A DNA stretch of 64,000 nucleotides, taken from NCBI GenBank assembly GCA_009746045.1, contig RPFO01000154.1, forward strand, positions 693,496 to 757,495. Direction: 5' to 3'. The notes under the pieces are model-generated. The model worked only from the letters and a program-made list of their open reading frames with translations, searched no databases and had not been told where the DNA came from. Position 1 is the first letter of the stretch. Each line of letters begins with the position of its first letter. This stretch comes from Mesostigma viride. Lineage: Eukaryota > Streptophyta > Mesostigmatophyceae > Mesostigmatales > Mesostigmataceae. Below, in pieces: positions 34,301 to 45,084 of this stretch. The position numbers and the translations under genes are program-made.

Positions 34301-37300
34301 CTAAGGTGAATACAACAGGCAAGCGACATCCACCAACATCCGCAGGAACAGACAGTGAGAGCCGCGCGGGCCAGGGCCCAACAACGCAAGCAAAACACAG
34401 CAAAGGATACTTACTTCTTCTTCCTTCCTTCCTTGCTTGCTTTCTTTCTTCTCTTCGAAAGACTGGGTATACAGACGACAGTTATGTGCTTGCAAGCAAC
34501 TTTTTCCTAATCCAACACCCTTTGGTTGCCGTGCGGAGCCGTCGAGAATACCGCCGTGCACGACTAGGTATAAAAGACAAGAAGCTTCTTGGTGGACGTG
34601 GCAAGGCCAAAACGAAGTAGTAATAAATAGCATTCCATCCATGACCGCAAACTCGTGACAGTTCAAAGGTGGAATAACACCCCGAGGCATCGAGTCGAAC
34701 AAAATCCACCCACGATCCTGCTGCAGGTGGCAAATGCATTACGAGAACAGACTCTAGAGTATAGAGATGACAATAGACGAGAACATGCTCTAGAGTATAG
34801 AGACGACAATAGACGAGAACATGCTCTAAAGTATAGAGACGCCAATAGACGAGAACATGCTCTTGAGTATAGAGACGACAATATACGAGAACATGCTCTA
34901 GAGTATAGAGATGACAATAGACGAGAACATGCTCTAGAGTATAGAGACGACAATAGACGAGAACATACTCTAGAGTATAGAGACGACAACAGACGAGTAG
35001 ATACTCTTTAGTTCTCGCGCACGCACCACAACCAGCTGGATGGGCGCCTTGCCCTGCGACCCACTGCCCAGTTCCGCCAGGATAGCAGGGTCCTGCACAA
35101 ATGCCGACGTGGGGGGGGCGCGACTCGCCGGCGGAGCTGCCGGGGAGCCCTCTACCCCAAGGCTCTCCCCCATCCCCAGCCGGTGTACGTCGCGGGTCAC
35201 GGATTGGAGGCTGGGGGGGGACACGCACTCGCCCACCGCCGGGGGTCCCAGGGGGGTACCGGTCGCCGCAGCGCCCCCTGCTCTGCCTGTGGGGATGTGG
35301 AAACAGGGTGACACCGAGGTGTATGCCTCCGTACAGGTTAAGTGTTCACGGGCTTATTTTGAGATGCATGCCTCCGTTGGGAGGGTGCAGAACTACTATG
35401 CAAGCACTACTGTGAGGAAGCTGCTATTAGGGAGATGCTATGATAGAGATACTGCGAGAGAGCTACCATCAGAGAGCTACGATGGGAGAGCTTTTCTGAG
35501 ATAGATTCTATGATATGAGAAATATCGTTGAGGAGAGATGCTATTAATCCTGCTGCTGGTCCTGACGGGTTCGTTGTTGGCTGGAATGAAGGAGCTTGTG
35601 GACTGCCAGGACAAATCGAGCTGGGGGCCTCTCCCGCAGGGACGGGCACCGAAGCTGACTCCCTATATCATTCATCTTATTTGAGGTCAACGGATCACTA
35701 GTCTGTGTTTGACCATCCTACTGCCCGAAAATGCAGCTCATGAAAATGAGGGAAATCCACAATCCCCCCCGGTAAAAGCCCCTGGTCACCGCGTCATGCC
35801 CGGACGTGGATGAATGCATGCTAAACCCAACGTGTGCAGGCATTTGCCACCAGAAGTTCCCATTCCCTACATGCCCCTAGCGCGTGTCTGCTGACTGAAC
35901 AGCGGTGTAGTACCTTGGGTTAAACTATTTTACCAGCCACACATGTCGTCTTTATCTGCCGACAACAATGCGTCCAAACGCTGTCACTGGCATCCGGATG
36001 CCGGAGAGTCCCGTGTACTGTTACCTGTGACGTCGTAGCGTATTCACTGAGGGCGATATGATGATGACGGAAGTGAGCATGGCGAGGCAAGTGAAGCGCC
36101 TGAGTACGGGTGAATCGCTACACCAGCAGTTATTACACCGGTACACGTCGCCTAGTATGCGCTGGCAGTCCCTTTGCTCACCTGATTGCGCCTGACGCAC
36201 GCGGTCGTCCGGCGACGGCTCGTTGAAGCGGAAGGGGGCTGCACGGGGGAGGCAGGTTTGGCCCATGGTGTCAGACGTTTTGAGTCATGATTTAGTCCAT
36301 AGTTTTGACATGAGGGAGGCACGCACACCGAGGCGGCAAAAGACGGGGGGGGGGGGGGGAGGGGAGGAACAGTAAGCCATGGAGGGGAAGTGGGAGGTGG
36401 GAGGGGGAGGGAGGAGGGGGGAAGGGGGGGGGGGGGATGTGATGCGGCAGCAAGGGAAGGGAAACAGGGAAAAGGAATCAGCTAAAACGGAGCTGGGTGT
36501 CAAGTCACATAAGGAACCTTCCTCCAGGACTTACGGACCATGCCTTTACGGATGCCTTGCTGACCCTGTGGGTGTGCCATGCACGGCAGCAGCAACCAGT
36601 GCCATCGCTTTGCCAGGCAACCCTCACTCCAATTATGTAGTGGGTTGGGAGGTGCCCGGTGGGGGGTTAGATGGCACAAGCGGCTGGTGATGTGCCATTT
36701 AAGTCACCCAAGACTTGTGCACCAGCAGGTTTTTCCTACTGCTGCTTACGTTTTGTCACTATTATTGCTGAGGAAGCTCGTAAAACGATTCTACGGGACC
36801 AGCTTTCCAAACGCTTGGACGCAACAGGCTGACAGTGTCTAACCCTAGCAGCTTTTGGCCCATCTTGGGCTACGGTGGAACCAACTGGAACTTGAGTACT
36901 GCTGTGTCAGACTGAAACGCCAGCAGGACAAAATCTTCACATGGATAGCATGGAAGCAGAGGAGGTTTCTTTAGCTTTAAGCCTTCGAGAGGGCGACCCC
37001 TTCCCCTGGACAGCATCCTCCCATGGGATTCCAATGGCTCTAGCCGCAACGGGATGCCACCACCTGCCACACCCTCTTACTTAAACTGCCGCTGGCATCC
37101 ACTCGCGCCACCCCCGTTGCATACGCGTGCCATCGACCACCGCTGCCCGTGCCAAAGCCTGCGGATGCAGCGTCGTTCTGCAACAACCCTCTCGATTGAT
37201 TGCTCCCTTGTGCACTGCCGCCCGCAGAAACTGCTGCTGCTGCCGCACCGGGCCTCTCAGGCATCATAACGTCCCTCGCATGCCTCTGCCCGTGCGCGAG

Positions 37301-40300
37301 CCATTTCGGGCGACGGCCGCGGGATGCCAGTGCGCTGCCCAGCTTGGAAATGGGCACCTCCGATTGGCCATCATCAGCCCCGTCCGCTGCCCCTTGCACC
37401 GCCGCCCCTCCCTGGTCACGCCACGCGGCGGATGCCACAGGCTGCGTGGCGCTCCCTCTCCACGCCGACGACTGGCGTCTGCCACTGGCCCCAAGCCTGG
37501 GCAGCTCCACCCCGCACTCCAGCGATGCCGCGGCAACTGTCGATGGCGATGCCCTCGCCCCACCCTGGGACATCCCTGGCCGTACGGCCGAACCCTCGGC
37601 GCCGCCGCCACCTGCTGTCGCGGGGCGCAGGCAGGGCCACGGAGGGGGGATGGGGTCCAAGGGGGGGGGCGGGGGACACAGGCCGGGCGGACGCCCCGGT
37701 GCCGAGAACAGACGCAGTGAGGCGCTGAGTTCATGGTTGTATCAAGGAGCTCATGGTTGTATAGCTAGCAGGTGTCCTATACGCAAGAATCCCCCCCGAT
37801 GGCTGGGCCAGTCACCAGCATAAACTGGGCCCGAGACCTAATGCTGTCAAGAGCCTGGCTTCCGCCTAGGGTGGAAACCAAACGAGGAAGGAGTGCGATC
37901 GAGAGCTAAGCAGATCCCACGGCGCCTCCCGAGGGTAAACCCAGGGCCCTTTCTCTTTCTTGGGTTCACCCTGCATTCTTGTAGCAGCCGAGCCAGCAGG
38001 CCCTAGACAGCTTCCGCTGCCGTACGCCCCCCTGTCTCAAACACAGGCCCGCGGATCAAAAGTAATGCTGATCGCTCGGGACTGATAGGTCTGACCTGGT
38101 GTTGCGGCGGGTCACGTGCGCGGAGCCTAAACTTGCATCCGCATGGAGCATATACTTGCATGCGCGCAGAGCCTATCCTTGCATCCGCTTGGAGCAGCCA
38201 CAACCAAGTGGCAGGCAGGGCACCAGGCAGTCGCCGCGCTTGTAGCATGCTCCGCTGAGCCTCTTAACACACGATCTGTAGTGGTACAGTGACCACGTAG
38301 CAGACATACTGCTGTGGTAGAGTGACCATGCCACGCTCCTGTGCTCCCACAGGGTGGCCAAGCTTTTTAGGCACAGCCCAATACCATGGGGTTTAAAGAA
38401 GCCATGCCCACAATTGGCCACGGGACATCTACGCCCCCCTGCAAAATGGGATTGTGGAATTGAATGTGCCCACAACTCCGCTGGGTGCATACCACTGGCA
38501 ATCTATCATCCGGGATCCCAAAAACCGATAGCTCAGATAGCACAGAATGATAGTCAGCCCAAGATACCCTGCCCACCGTGGGCATCCCTGGCGATAATAG
38601 CGACTGCAACCTGGTGTGGCCCATGCTCTGGCCAGCACACGTTTCCTTGCAAATGCCATCTTGGACCCTGAGCCCTTCCAGGACTATGTCCGCATCTACA
38701 CACAGGGATCCATGTCAAGGCACCCCACATCCGTGGAGAAAACAGCCCATACAGCTCTGTTCCTGCCAAACATCCCCATGGGAGTGCAAGCGCAGTCCAT
38801 GGGATCATGTCCCCGCCCGCCCCGCCCCGCCCCGCCCCGCCCCGCCTAAAGCGATGGCATCCACCCGCGTGACACAAGGGACCATCCTGAAGAAGGGACC
38901 GCCCTTAGCAAGACATCACCTCACACAGGGATCACCCCAATGAAGCCTAGTCGGGGCACCGCCCCTTGCGGTGCCCTGGCTGCAAGCATTACTTGCATCC
39001 GGCACACAACGGTGCAGCTCTGCGAAACAGCCACACCGCGGGAGTATAGGGGCCACTAACAATTGATCGGCCACTCTATTTGGCTCTGCCCATGGCCACA
39101 GCTACCCCATTCTCTGTGGATCACCACCGCTGCAAGAAGCTCAAGGCGGCCTTCGTCGATATGCCCAAATAAATATATATGGCCAAAGCCAGTTAAAGAT
39201 ACTGCAAGGTGCCCTCACGCCCCCCTCTCAAGATGCAGTTCGTGGCATAGGCATCAATTGTCACGTAGACTGCGTCACGTGGCATAGGCATGATGTGCAG
39301 CGAAATCCATGGCTCTTAGAACAGAGACTACATGGGTCGGAGGCTTCTTGCTGGTGTTCTAATTATAAGTAGCTTATCGCCCTGGGCCCGTAGGAACACG
39401 GGGCTTAATGGGAACAAAAACTTAGAAGCAACCACGCTAGAATTGGATAGCCTAGCCGGCCCATCCAAGCGCCCTCTTTGCGCCCCGCTCATAGCTAAAA
39501 CAAATTGTTACTTATTTAGAAAAAATGAGTAAGCAGCTGTCTGCGTAGCATCGACACAGCAGCAGGGTGGACCCCTGTTGATGGAATGATGGCCAAATGC
39601 CGGCACGTCGCGTTGGGCAGCATGAGACACCCTGTTCTGCTGCCGTCATGATGGGGACCTTCCCCCCGGCATACTACCATGTCCGCAGACACGGCATCAG
39701 CAGGCATTTTTGGGTACCCTGGATCCGGCAAGGGCACGTGCTAAAGATGCCGATGGATGCATCCCGAAGGAGAGGGGAGTTGGCGATCAAGATTGGGTCT
39801 GTTTTAGGGACACTTCTTCGGCTTTTGATGTACTCCAAGACATCCCGATATTTTTCACCATAGGACAGCCGCTGGTACATGCACATGTAGGCCCAAGGCG
39901 CATTTTTTTCCTTGGGGGGAAGGTGTGAATGCCACCTTTCGGCATGGTAATCCTATACAGTGTGCACAAAGGGCACGCCGAACCCCCATGATGCCAGCAA
40001 TGATGCGCCACACGCAGGGGGCTAGCAAGGCAACGGCCAACCCACCCAGGGACAAACGTTGGCTGTTTGGCCTCCCATCTGTTTGTGCCAGGTACCGTAC
40101 TGTGGTTATTAATGGAATCCGAGCATGCCCAGGGTTCAAGGATCCCCTGATGATTTCTTGGATGTATCAGGGACTGATCGCCCCCCCCCACACACAATCT
40201 ACCCCACCCTGGCTGCGCTATGCACCCCCCCAAAGAAAGAGGAACGTATTTGAAGCTTTCCGTCCACTTGCAGCGTTGTTTTAAGAGCTCAACCATCATG

Positions 40301-41358
40301 GGCCAGGCGTGAGGATAGGTCTGTTTTCCCGTTCCAACCACCGTTCTCAGCGAGCTCTTCTTGATAGGGGAGAAATAGGAAAAAACACGATAAAATGATT
40401 TGTATCATGTCTGCAGAACAGGACCACCCTGGAGGAAGCGGGGAGGTCATACCGGATGCAGGCAATCTCTCAAAGAGGAATCACAACAATAACGGGAGAG
40501 TGACACAAGAACAAGTACGACAAGATAATAGCAGCCTAGACGAGACATGACGCTCAAGAATGATGAGTTCCAGCTAACGTCTTGGTATACACCACAAGAT
40601 GTTAGAGTTTATGATGCAGAGATGCACACAAGGAACCTAGGCTTGCATCATTATAATGTATGTAACAGCCCCTACGGGGATATATATATATATATACATA
40701 TATATAACTATATATATAAATATATAATTACTTACATCAGAGTAAAGGCACCCACGCAAAAATAAACAAAGCCAACGCTAACAAGAGATACCACGACAAA
40801 ACAACTATACAGCCGGCATGGGATATATATAAGCCCCCCCCGCCCACCCACCCCCCCCCCCCTCCCTCCCCCCCATTCCCACCCACGGGCACCCACCCAC
40901 AAACCACCAATGCCATCACCACCATTATTGTACAGTAACGAGGATATGTCGGACACCGTGCGAGCAAGCCCCCATTACGAGGGTCCCTCCTAACCTTTCT
41001 GCTCGTTGTTTACTTTCGTCGCTGCAGCTGGCGCCGCTGGGGCCGCCTGTTTCTTTGGTTGCTGCTTGGCAGCCGGCTTGGGTTGCTGTTTTGGCGGTGG
41101 TGGGGCGTCATCTGTTCATGGAATGCCATGTACTCGCCAAAGCGGACACATGGAAGTCAGACGACGTGTATGCCCGGCCCACCACGGGAAGCAATTGGAT
41201 ATTAAAATGTTTTGGAGGGAAGATTTTATGGTGTGTCTGTACTGGACCATATTACAATCCAACGTACCATAGTCGTCGCCATAGCCATCGTCATAATAAT
41301 CGTCATCATATCCATCGTCGTCATCATAGTCAACGGCTTTCCCTTTCTTGGGAGGCAT
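22384..41358 (-). CDS. HBS1: HBS1-like translational GTPase (ribosome rescue), 18 exons
   Basis: Exons: 41358-41268, 41111-40995, 36238-36182, 35286-35027, 33861-33751, 33137-33048, 32371-32285, 30997-30836, 30156-30073, 29293-29208, 28370-28260, 27843-27786, 27188-27120, 25967-25821, 25333-25289, 24540-24493, 23416-23330, 22503-22384. All phases agree, giving 609 residues, close to yeast HBS1. The start is [15 protein letters not shown], followed by a Gln/Pro/Lys linker and [11 protein letters not shown]. The EF-Tu-like GTPase follows: G1 GHVDAGKST, switch region [11 protein letters not shown]3 DAPGH, and G4 NKMD split across exons 8/9. Domains 2 and 3 follow, ending [17 protein letters not shown]. 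With Dom34/Pelota, HBS1 loads onto stalled ribosomes in no-go decay. [10 protein letters not shown] and the PSPDD linker favour HBS1 over eRF3 or EF-1alpha. Intron 9 uses a GC donor. The plant-type N-terminal zinc finger is absent from this model. Confidence 0.93.
23552..23568 (-). repeat. Copy of the exon 17 head inside HBS1 intron 16
   Basis: Seventeen bases (complement of CTGGAGCTGCTGGACCC) are identical to the beginning of exon 17 at 23400-23416. The copy sits about 140 bp upstream of the real exon in transcript order and is followed by unrelated sequence. Confidence 0.7.
24282..24357. repeat. 19-bp tandem repeat, four copies, HBS1 intron 15
   Basis: The unit ACACTTGCTCATTACTTGG is repeated at 19-bp steps, with the last copy diverging at its end. 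Confidence 0.9.
25135..25252. repeat. ~60-bp tandem repeat, HBS1 intron 15
   Basis: The core TCTAATATAATGCAGAGAAC followed by A/G-AGGGGAATAT recurs about 60 bp apart, with a partial first copy. No coding potential. Confidence 0.75.
25690..25833 (-). repeat. Tandem copy of the exon 14 tail and donor, HBS1 intron 14
   Basis: The blocks GATGGTGACA-GCGGTGGCA and GTACCCGCGCCTG occur at 25690-25740 and again at 25776-25829. The second copy contains the true exon 14 end and its GTACGT donor; the first repeats the exon tail with a weakened donor. Confidence 0.8.
26568..26797. mobile_element. Tc1/mariner-like MITE in HBS1 intron 13
   Basis: Terminal repeats CAGTCATTCACGCCTTAA and the exact complement face each other at 26568-26585 and 26780-26797. 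They are flanked by TA on both sides (26566-26567 and 26798-26799). CAGT ends and a TA duplication fit the Tc1/mariner superfamily. Inside, the word TTCACGCCTTAAGTTGGG is repeated about four times. There is no transposase, so it is non-autonomous. Confidence 0.75.
26806..26880 (+). mobile_element. LINE family A 3' end, about 60 bp plus TTAA tail
   Basis: GCCCCTTCTCAGGGATATGT and CTCCCAACAGAGTCATGTT match the family A 3' terminus. A short AATTAATTAA tail follows. It lies 9 bp after the MITE in HBS1 intron 13. Confidence 0.75.
28700..28772. repeat. 24-bp tandem repeat, three copies, HBS1 intron 10
   Basis: The unit GCACACGACCTTGCCGCTTC plus ATGG occurs three times in succession. Confidence 0.9.
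28883..29102 (-). repeat. Two copies of the exon 10 tail and donor, HBS1 intron 10
   Basis: In transcript order, exon 10 ends GACGCGAAGCTGCTGGCGTG, then the GTGGGT donor (29208). Downstream copies at about 29075-29102 (GACGCAAGCTGCTCGCGTG|GTGGGT) and 28883-28920 (CCGTCCGACGCCAAGCTGC...ATG|GTGGGT) repeat both the exon tail and the donor. Intervening intron sequence is also partly repeated (ATGCTAG, ACAGATGCC). Confidence 0.85.
30034..30050 (-). repeat. Copy of the exon 9 tail and GC donor, HBS1 intron 9
   Basis: The exon 9 end GGGTTCAAG|GCAAGT is repeated about 35 bp downstream as GGGTTCAAG|GCAGGC. Poly-C runs separate and follow the copies. Confidence 0.8.
31335..31695. repeat. 72-bp tandem repeat, five copies, HBS1 intron 7
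   Basis: Units begin GGTAAAACGCATAAC and include CACCGATATCTTACGTCCAC, repeating at exactly 72-bp steps with about 95 percent identity. Because 72 is divisible by three, long reading frames appear on both strands; these are repeat artefacts. Confidence 0.95.
31789..32223 (-). repeat. Three copies of the exon 7 tail and donor, HBS1 intron 7
   Basis: Exon 7 ends with codons for [11 protein letters not shown], then GTGGGT (32285). In the following intron the same tail-plus-donor recurs at 32200-32223 (ATGATCTGCGGCGCGGCGCAA|GTTGG with the middle shared), at 32063-32102 ([17 protein letters not shown]) and at 31789-31826 ([17 protein letters not shown]). Adjoining intron sequence (CACTTGGTTCTAAGC) is duplicated as well, at a step of about 137 bp between the first two copies. 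Confidence 0.9.
31855..31985. repeat. Short tandem repeats of a GTAGTGAAGGCTGT unit, HBS1 intron 7
   Basis: The words AGTAGTGAAGGCTGTGAAT and CTATCAGGTATGA alternate four or so times with small changes, next to the exon 7 tail copies. Confidence 0.75.
32968..32983 (-). repeat. Copy of the exon 6 tail, HBS1 intron 6
   Basis: Sixteen bases, CATCGACGTGGCCAGC on the minus strand, are identical to the end region of exon 6 (33053-33068). The copy lies about 85 bp downstream and lacks an obvious donor. Confidence 0.7.
34110..34216. repeat. 53-bp duplication, HBS1 intron 4
   Basis: The block starting AACATGGGAAATAAGCAGCC and ending GGGCAGTGAAGG occurs twice in tandem with one or two differences. 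Confidence 0.9.
34746..34995. repeat. 36-bp minisatellite, about seven copies, beside the exon 4 donor
   Basis: Units of the form GAGTATAGAGACGACAATAG then ACGAGAACATGCTCTA repeat at 36-bp steps. In transcript order the array begins about 30 bp after the exon 4 donor (35026). Long frames on both strands here are repeat translations. Confidence 0.95.
36239..40994. other. HBS1 intron 2 (4.76 kb) with unexplained coding-like stretches
   Basis: The exons on either side join in phase, so the whole interval can be one intron. Within it, 37080-37680 is GC-rich and open in several frames, with no recognisable domain. From 38400 to 40300 overlapping plus-strand frames follow each other with frameshifts (for example [14 protein letters not shown] near 38.7 kb and [20 protein letters not shown] near 39.8 kb). 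That suggests a decayed mobile element, possibly with an RNase H-like segment. Family not established. Confidence 0.4.
40719..40830 (-). mobile_element. Retroelement family D 3' end
   Basis: AATATATAATTACTTACATC followed by AGAGT matches the 3' termini at 59370-59400 and 60400-60425 (complement). It is preceded by an AT dinucleotide tail (40680-40735). It lies in HBS1 intron 2. Confidence 0.6.
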
Positions 41359-41659
41359 GGCTCACAATGTGTTTGATTCACGGCGTAAATGCCCCCCTAT
41401 GTTGTGCAATAGGAGAATGTATTAATCCCCCTAGGAGAATGTATTAATTATTCTATTATCTCATCTGTGCAGCTATGGCTGCTGGAAAGCTCAGCTCCAT
41501 GTCAGTAGAGCAGGTGGTAGTACTACGCAGCCAGTTCGGGCGACCCTTGAGCCTAAGAGAAAAATATCTATCGCGTAAAATATCAATCGCGTAAGCGCGT
41601 AAAGAGTAATAAGAGGCTAAAAGCGAAAGGACGTAACGTCGCGTTGCCGTGATGATTTA

Positions 41660-41885
41660 GGTGAGAGCTTCTGCGGGCAAACCCGTCTCGATGCGCTTCG
41701 TTGTACCGAATAGCGTTTTGGCTTGCCGAATCGGATACTCGGACCAGGGGGGTGCCCCGAACCCGATGCCGAATATATTTGGAGCCTCCCGATACCGATA
41801 CCGAATATGTTCGGAGCTGAAGGGCCCTTCCCGAATCGAACACCGAATAGTTCTCCGAACTATTCGGACGCCGATCGAATAATGA
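41660..41885. repeat. Array of CCGAATA/ATTCGG motifs, left copy
   Basis: Dense direct and inverted copies of CCGAATA and GATACCGATACCGAATATGT lie in about 200 bp. The same words form a second array at 47950-48165. A start of the type AGGGGGGTGCCCCGA and clusters of CCGAATA resemble the subterminal repeats of hAT transposons as I know them. No transposase is seen nearby. Confidence 0.5.
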
Positions 41886-42039
41886 CGACAGTAGCTACTA
41901 TAACGTATTAGGTAGATAACTTGTATCATTTATATTAATGAGACTTATATTAATTATTTTGTATCAATTATATATTGAGATACACTTAGTGTTTCATACT
42001 TAGACGAGCACAGTTGCCTTCCCTGCATAGTGCATTCAG

Positions 42040-42112
42040 CTTTTGGGCGTTGGGGAAGCTCCTATTCGGGCCAGGATGAAGAAAACTCTTGTGCGGGGGC
42101 GAGTGCGGGGGT
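42040..42112. repeat. Left arm of a long-distance inverted repeat (partner 47815-47880)
   Basis: About 60 bp including AAGCTCCTATTCGGGCCAGG and AAAACTCTTGTGCGGGGGCG is complementary, nearly base for base, to 47815-47880. Together with the outer CCGAATA arrays this gives mirrored ends about 6.5 kb apart. Confidence 0.8.
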
Positions 42113-43883
42113 CCGGGCCAATACCGCACTAAAATCCGACGCGCCCAGACAAGCCGCGCCGGGCCGGCACACGAATTAGCGCGGGAAACAGGGCCGATGG
42201 CGTGCATGCTGCCCGGCATACGGGACTTGAGCACAATGGCACTTCCCCGTGGCTACCTACAGTAGGTAGCACATTGAGGAATTATTTCTCTGAGAAAAGG
42301 AATTTCCGGGTGCATTATTAGGGAACGCGAAGTCAAGCTAGCCCGCCATTTATTATTATGGCCACGGAAACGTAGTGCAGACTTGAGTGCCGGGTGTGTT
42401 CTAATATTTAGGCCTTTAGCTAGTGTTGCTATGGTCTCGTCCTAATACCGCTAGTACTCCTTGCATGGGTTGCGCCGGTCTTACAAAAGGCATTTGGATG
42501 TTTGCCCAAGGTATAATTGGTCGTAAGGTCCTAAGGTAAATTGAGACGACGAACCTTTTACGTCCCTGGGATTCATACATGTAAGCTTAGAGTATTGTCA
42601 AGCCCGGTCTTTACTACTGGTCACAATAAAAGCAGGCTAAGCTTTTTTCCCCTCCTGAAACCCGTAATTGGGCGTGGTCGACTAATGACAGAAGACATTA
42701 TGGATGTACGCTTACCTGAGAACGGGCGTTTTCTCGTCTGAAAGCGCTGGGTCATACCAGCCCCACTTTCTCCCTCCCCTCCTGATCGACCATCCTGCCT
42801 TATGCCTCCCCCCCCCCCCCCCACACACACACAACCCGACCCTGCTTCCATCTCTCGTCTTCTATGCTTACCATGCCTTGCCTGCACATACGTCGCTGTA
42901 AATTTCCAAGAAATCATCTTATGAAATTGTCGGGAAAGGCAACAGAACGCTGTAACAATGCGTGCCTTAATTCCTATATGGCTTTCTGCATATCAACTTG
43001 GTTGTATATCTCGTGAGTGAAAGTGAAGGATTTTATATATAGCATAATGTGTCGCATGTCATAATGGTAGTGATGTGTCATTTGTTGTAATGCTTTGTGC
43101 GTACGTGTGTTAGGGTAATACTTTTAGTGGATTGAAATAGTGTACATTGCTACAACATCTCGCGCTTTTGGGACATGCGGCCCGTGATGCCAGGATGGCA
43201 GTATATACAAAAATGTAGACCATTATACAACGAGATGAACACCATTTATGTGCCTTCTATAATATGTGCATGCAACTTTGTTGCCACATGTCACGCCTAG
43301 AAATGGTGGTCCATGGTGAGTTAATTGCTAGGCTGAGCCTTTTAGGCCTAATTGGTTACACGTTCGACATGCCGGCCGTAGCCATGTGCAGGATTGACCC
43401 GGCTGAGGTTGTGTGTGTCAATGACCCCCACGCCTGTTTGGGACCGGTCAGGTAGCTTCGCTTGTATTGCTAGCCATTTCGGGGCAATTGTTATACCGTA
43501 GCTGTTGGTAAAGAATTGGTGCATTCAGGGTGGACTCACACTCATGGTCGCACTCATGGTCGCTAAATGATCGCTATGGGTTTACATTGTGCTCAGACTA
43601 TTCTACACTCATCTAAGACTATTGTACACCCGTCATCTCACCCTCAAGTGTATTTGTTGCACATGCTTCATGTGTGGCCATCATGTAGGCCCCTTTCATT
43701 CCTAAGTCCCACTGAGGACTTATGCCCGCGTGACGCAATCTAAGTGAAAAAAATCATTGAAAACCAATTAGTACCCTTTGTAAAGCCTGTTAATGAATGT
43801 GCGGTGACCGCCCCCAACAATTGCAGCCATGGGATGAAACTAGGTGAATTTAGCGAATGCGTCACTCGAGCATATAACATAAT
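42113..43883. other. Non-coding stretch, nothing recognised
   Basis: Short frames only, none with a recognisable domain. A poly-C run (42808-42823) and a partial family B word (CCCACTGAGGACTTATG, about 43710) are present. Confidence 0.4.
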
Positions 43884-44577
43884 TAAATTAAATTAAATTA
43901 TAACATGACTCCGTTGGGAGATCATGTAGCACATATTCCTTGCTGGATGGATGGAGGTGGGCAAAGCCGCGAAACCGAGCTAATCTAATCTAGAAAACCA
44001 TAGCTACTCTACTCAGCAAAGCGCCCCTTCCTCTTGGGGGGATGGGGGCTTGCCCACAGGGGCTGGCGTGTGAGCCTGGACAATCCTCTTCCACCTCTTC
44101 TTGTTCTGCATAGCAGTCCAAGCAAGAGCATACATAATGGGTCTTGATAACTAAACAAAACAATAATTACATGTGCTGGCTAGTGACCTCATGAGCATGC
44201 TGTGCTAACATGTATGCACACATGACACCAAGCTGAATCAATTAATTATAATCATCACGTGCATGGCTACGTGCAAATTAAAAATGTTGCCCCTACTTGA
44301 ATCTGTGTTGCCGACCCGTACCCCACAACCCATACCCCACCACCCATGCTGATCACAGAGATTTATGCTCATGTGCATTCGTGATTGCCCCCCCCCCCCA
44401 GGAGGACTTCAGGGGCCCGGCCGCTTTGGTGAGTAGAGTAGCTAGGATTTTATAGATTAGTTTAGAGATAGCTTAGTTAGGTTTCGCGGCTTCGCCTGGA
44501 CCCCCATCCATCAAGCAAGGGAATACGTGCTACACGATCTCCCAACGGAGTCATGTTGTAATTTAATTTAATGACGC
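43884..44577. mobile_element. Head-to-head pair of family A-type 3' ends (foldback)
   Basis: The left arm 43884-44060 begins with an AATTA-type tail, the complement of the ACTCCCAACGGAGT hairpin, then CATGTAGCACATATTCC and GCCGCGAAACC. The right arm 44400-44577 carries the same in complement. Arms are about 175 bp and roughly 85 percent identical, around a unique centre of about 330 bp. A single retrotransposition cannot give two tails facing outward, so this is an inverted dimer or a foldback element using LINE ends as terminal repeats. Confidence 0.75.
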
Positions 44578-45084
44578 GGTTATGTCGATCAAGTTTAATT
44601 AATTATTCAAAATATAGCAGGTTGTGTTGTCCCAATAATTTTGTGAGTTATATCCACTCAAACTGTAGCCCCATCCCCTTTCCATACCGCAGTCTACGTG
44701 ACATTCATTCATTACATTACGTGATGTACGTGTACGTACATTCATTACTTCATACACTAATGAATTACTTGCTTACTTACTCATTAATTAATATACTCAC
44801 ATTAATCAATTAGTCATACCTCATGCTTCATTATCCACTCAGTTTCTAGTGACAGGGTTGCAGGTACCACGGCCCGAATCACTATGCTTAGGTACCAAAT
44901 TCGGTAACATGGGGAGCCCCCGTCACCGACTGTAGAGCGGTAAGGCCAAATATGGAGGGATAAGAACATGGAGAGCTATATAACCTAGATCATTTGCTAG
45001 CACATGGAACACTACTACCTACAATATGTACACATGACATGCATGAAGCCACCATAGCTAACATGCCTTAGCAACGTGATCGAC

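Noticed and set aside
34746-34995. Regular 36-bp repeats that might suggest a CRISPR array
   Set aside because: Units are contiguous with no unique spacers, lie in a eukaryotic intron, and no cas genes are present.
37040-37660. A 206-codon minus frame as an extra HBS1 exon
   Set aside because: No recognisable domain; exons 2 and 3 already join in phase, and GC-rich sequence here is open in several frames on both strands.
22384-41358. Assignment of the GTPase as eRF3 or EF-1alpha
   Set aside because: The [10 protein letters not shown] segment, the Asp/Tyr-rich N terminus and [11 protein letters not shown] fit HBS1; the eRF3 N-terminal and EF-1alpha features are absent.
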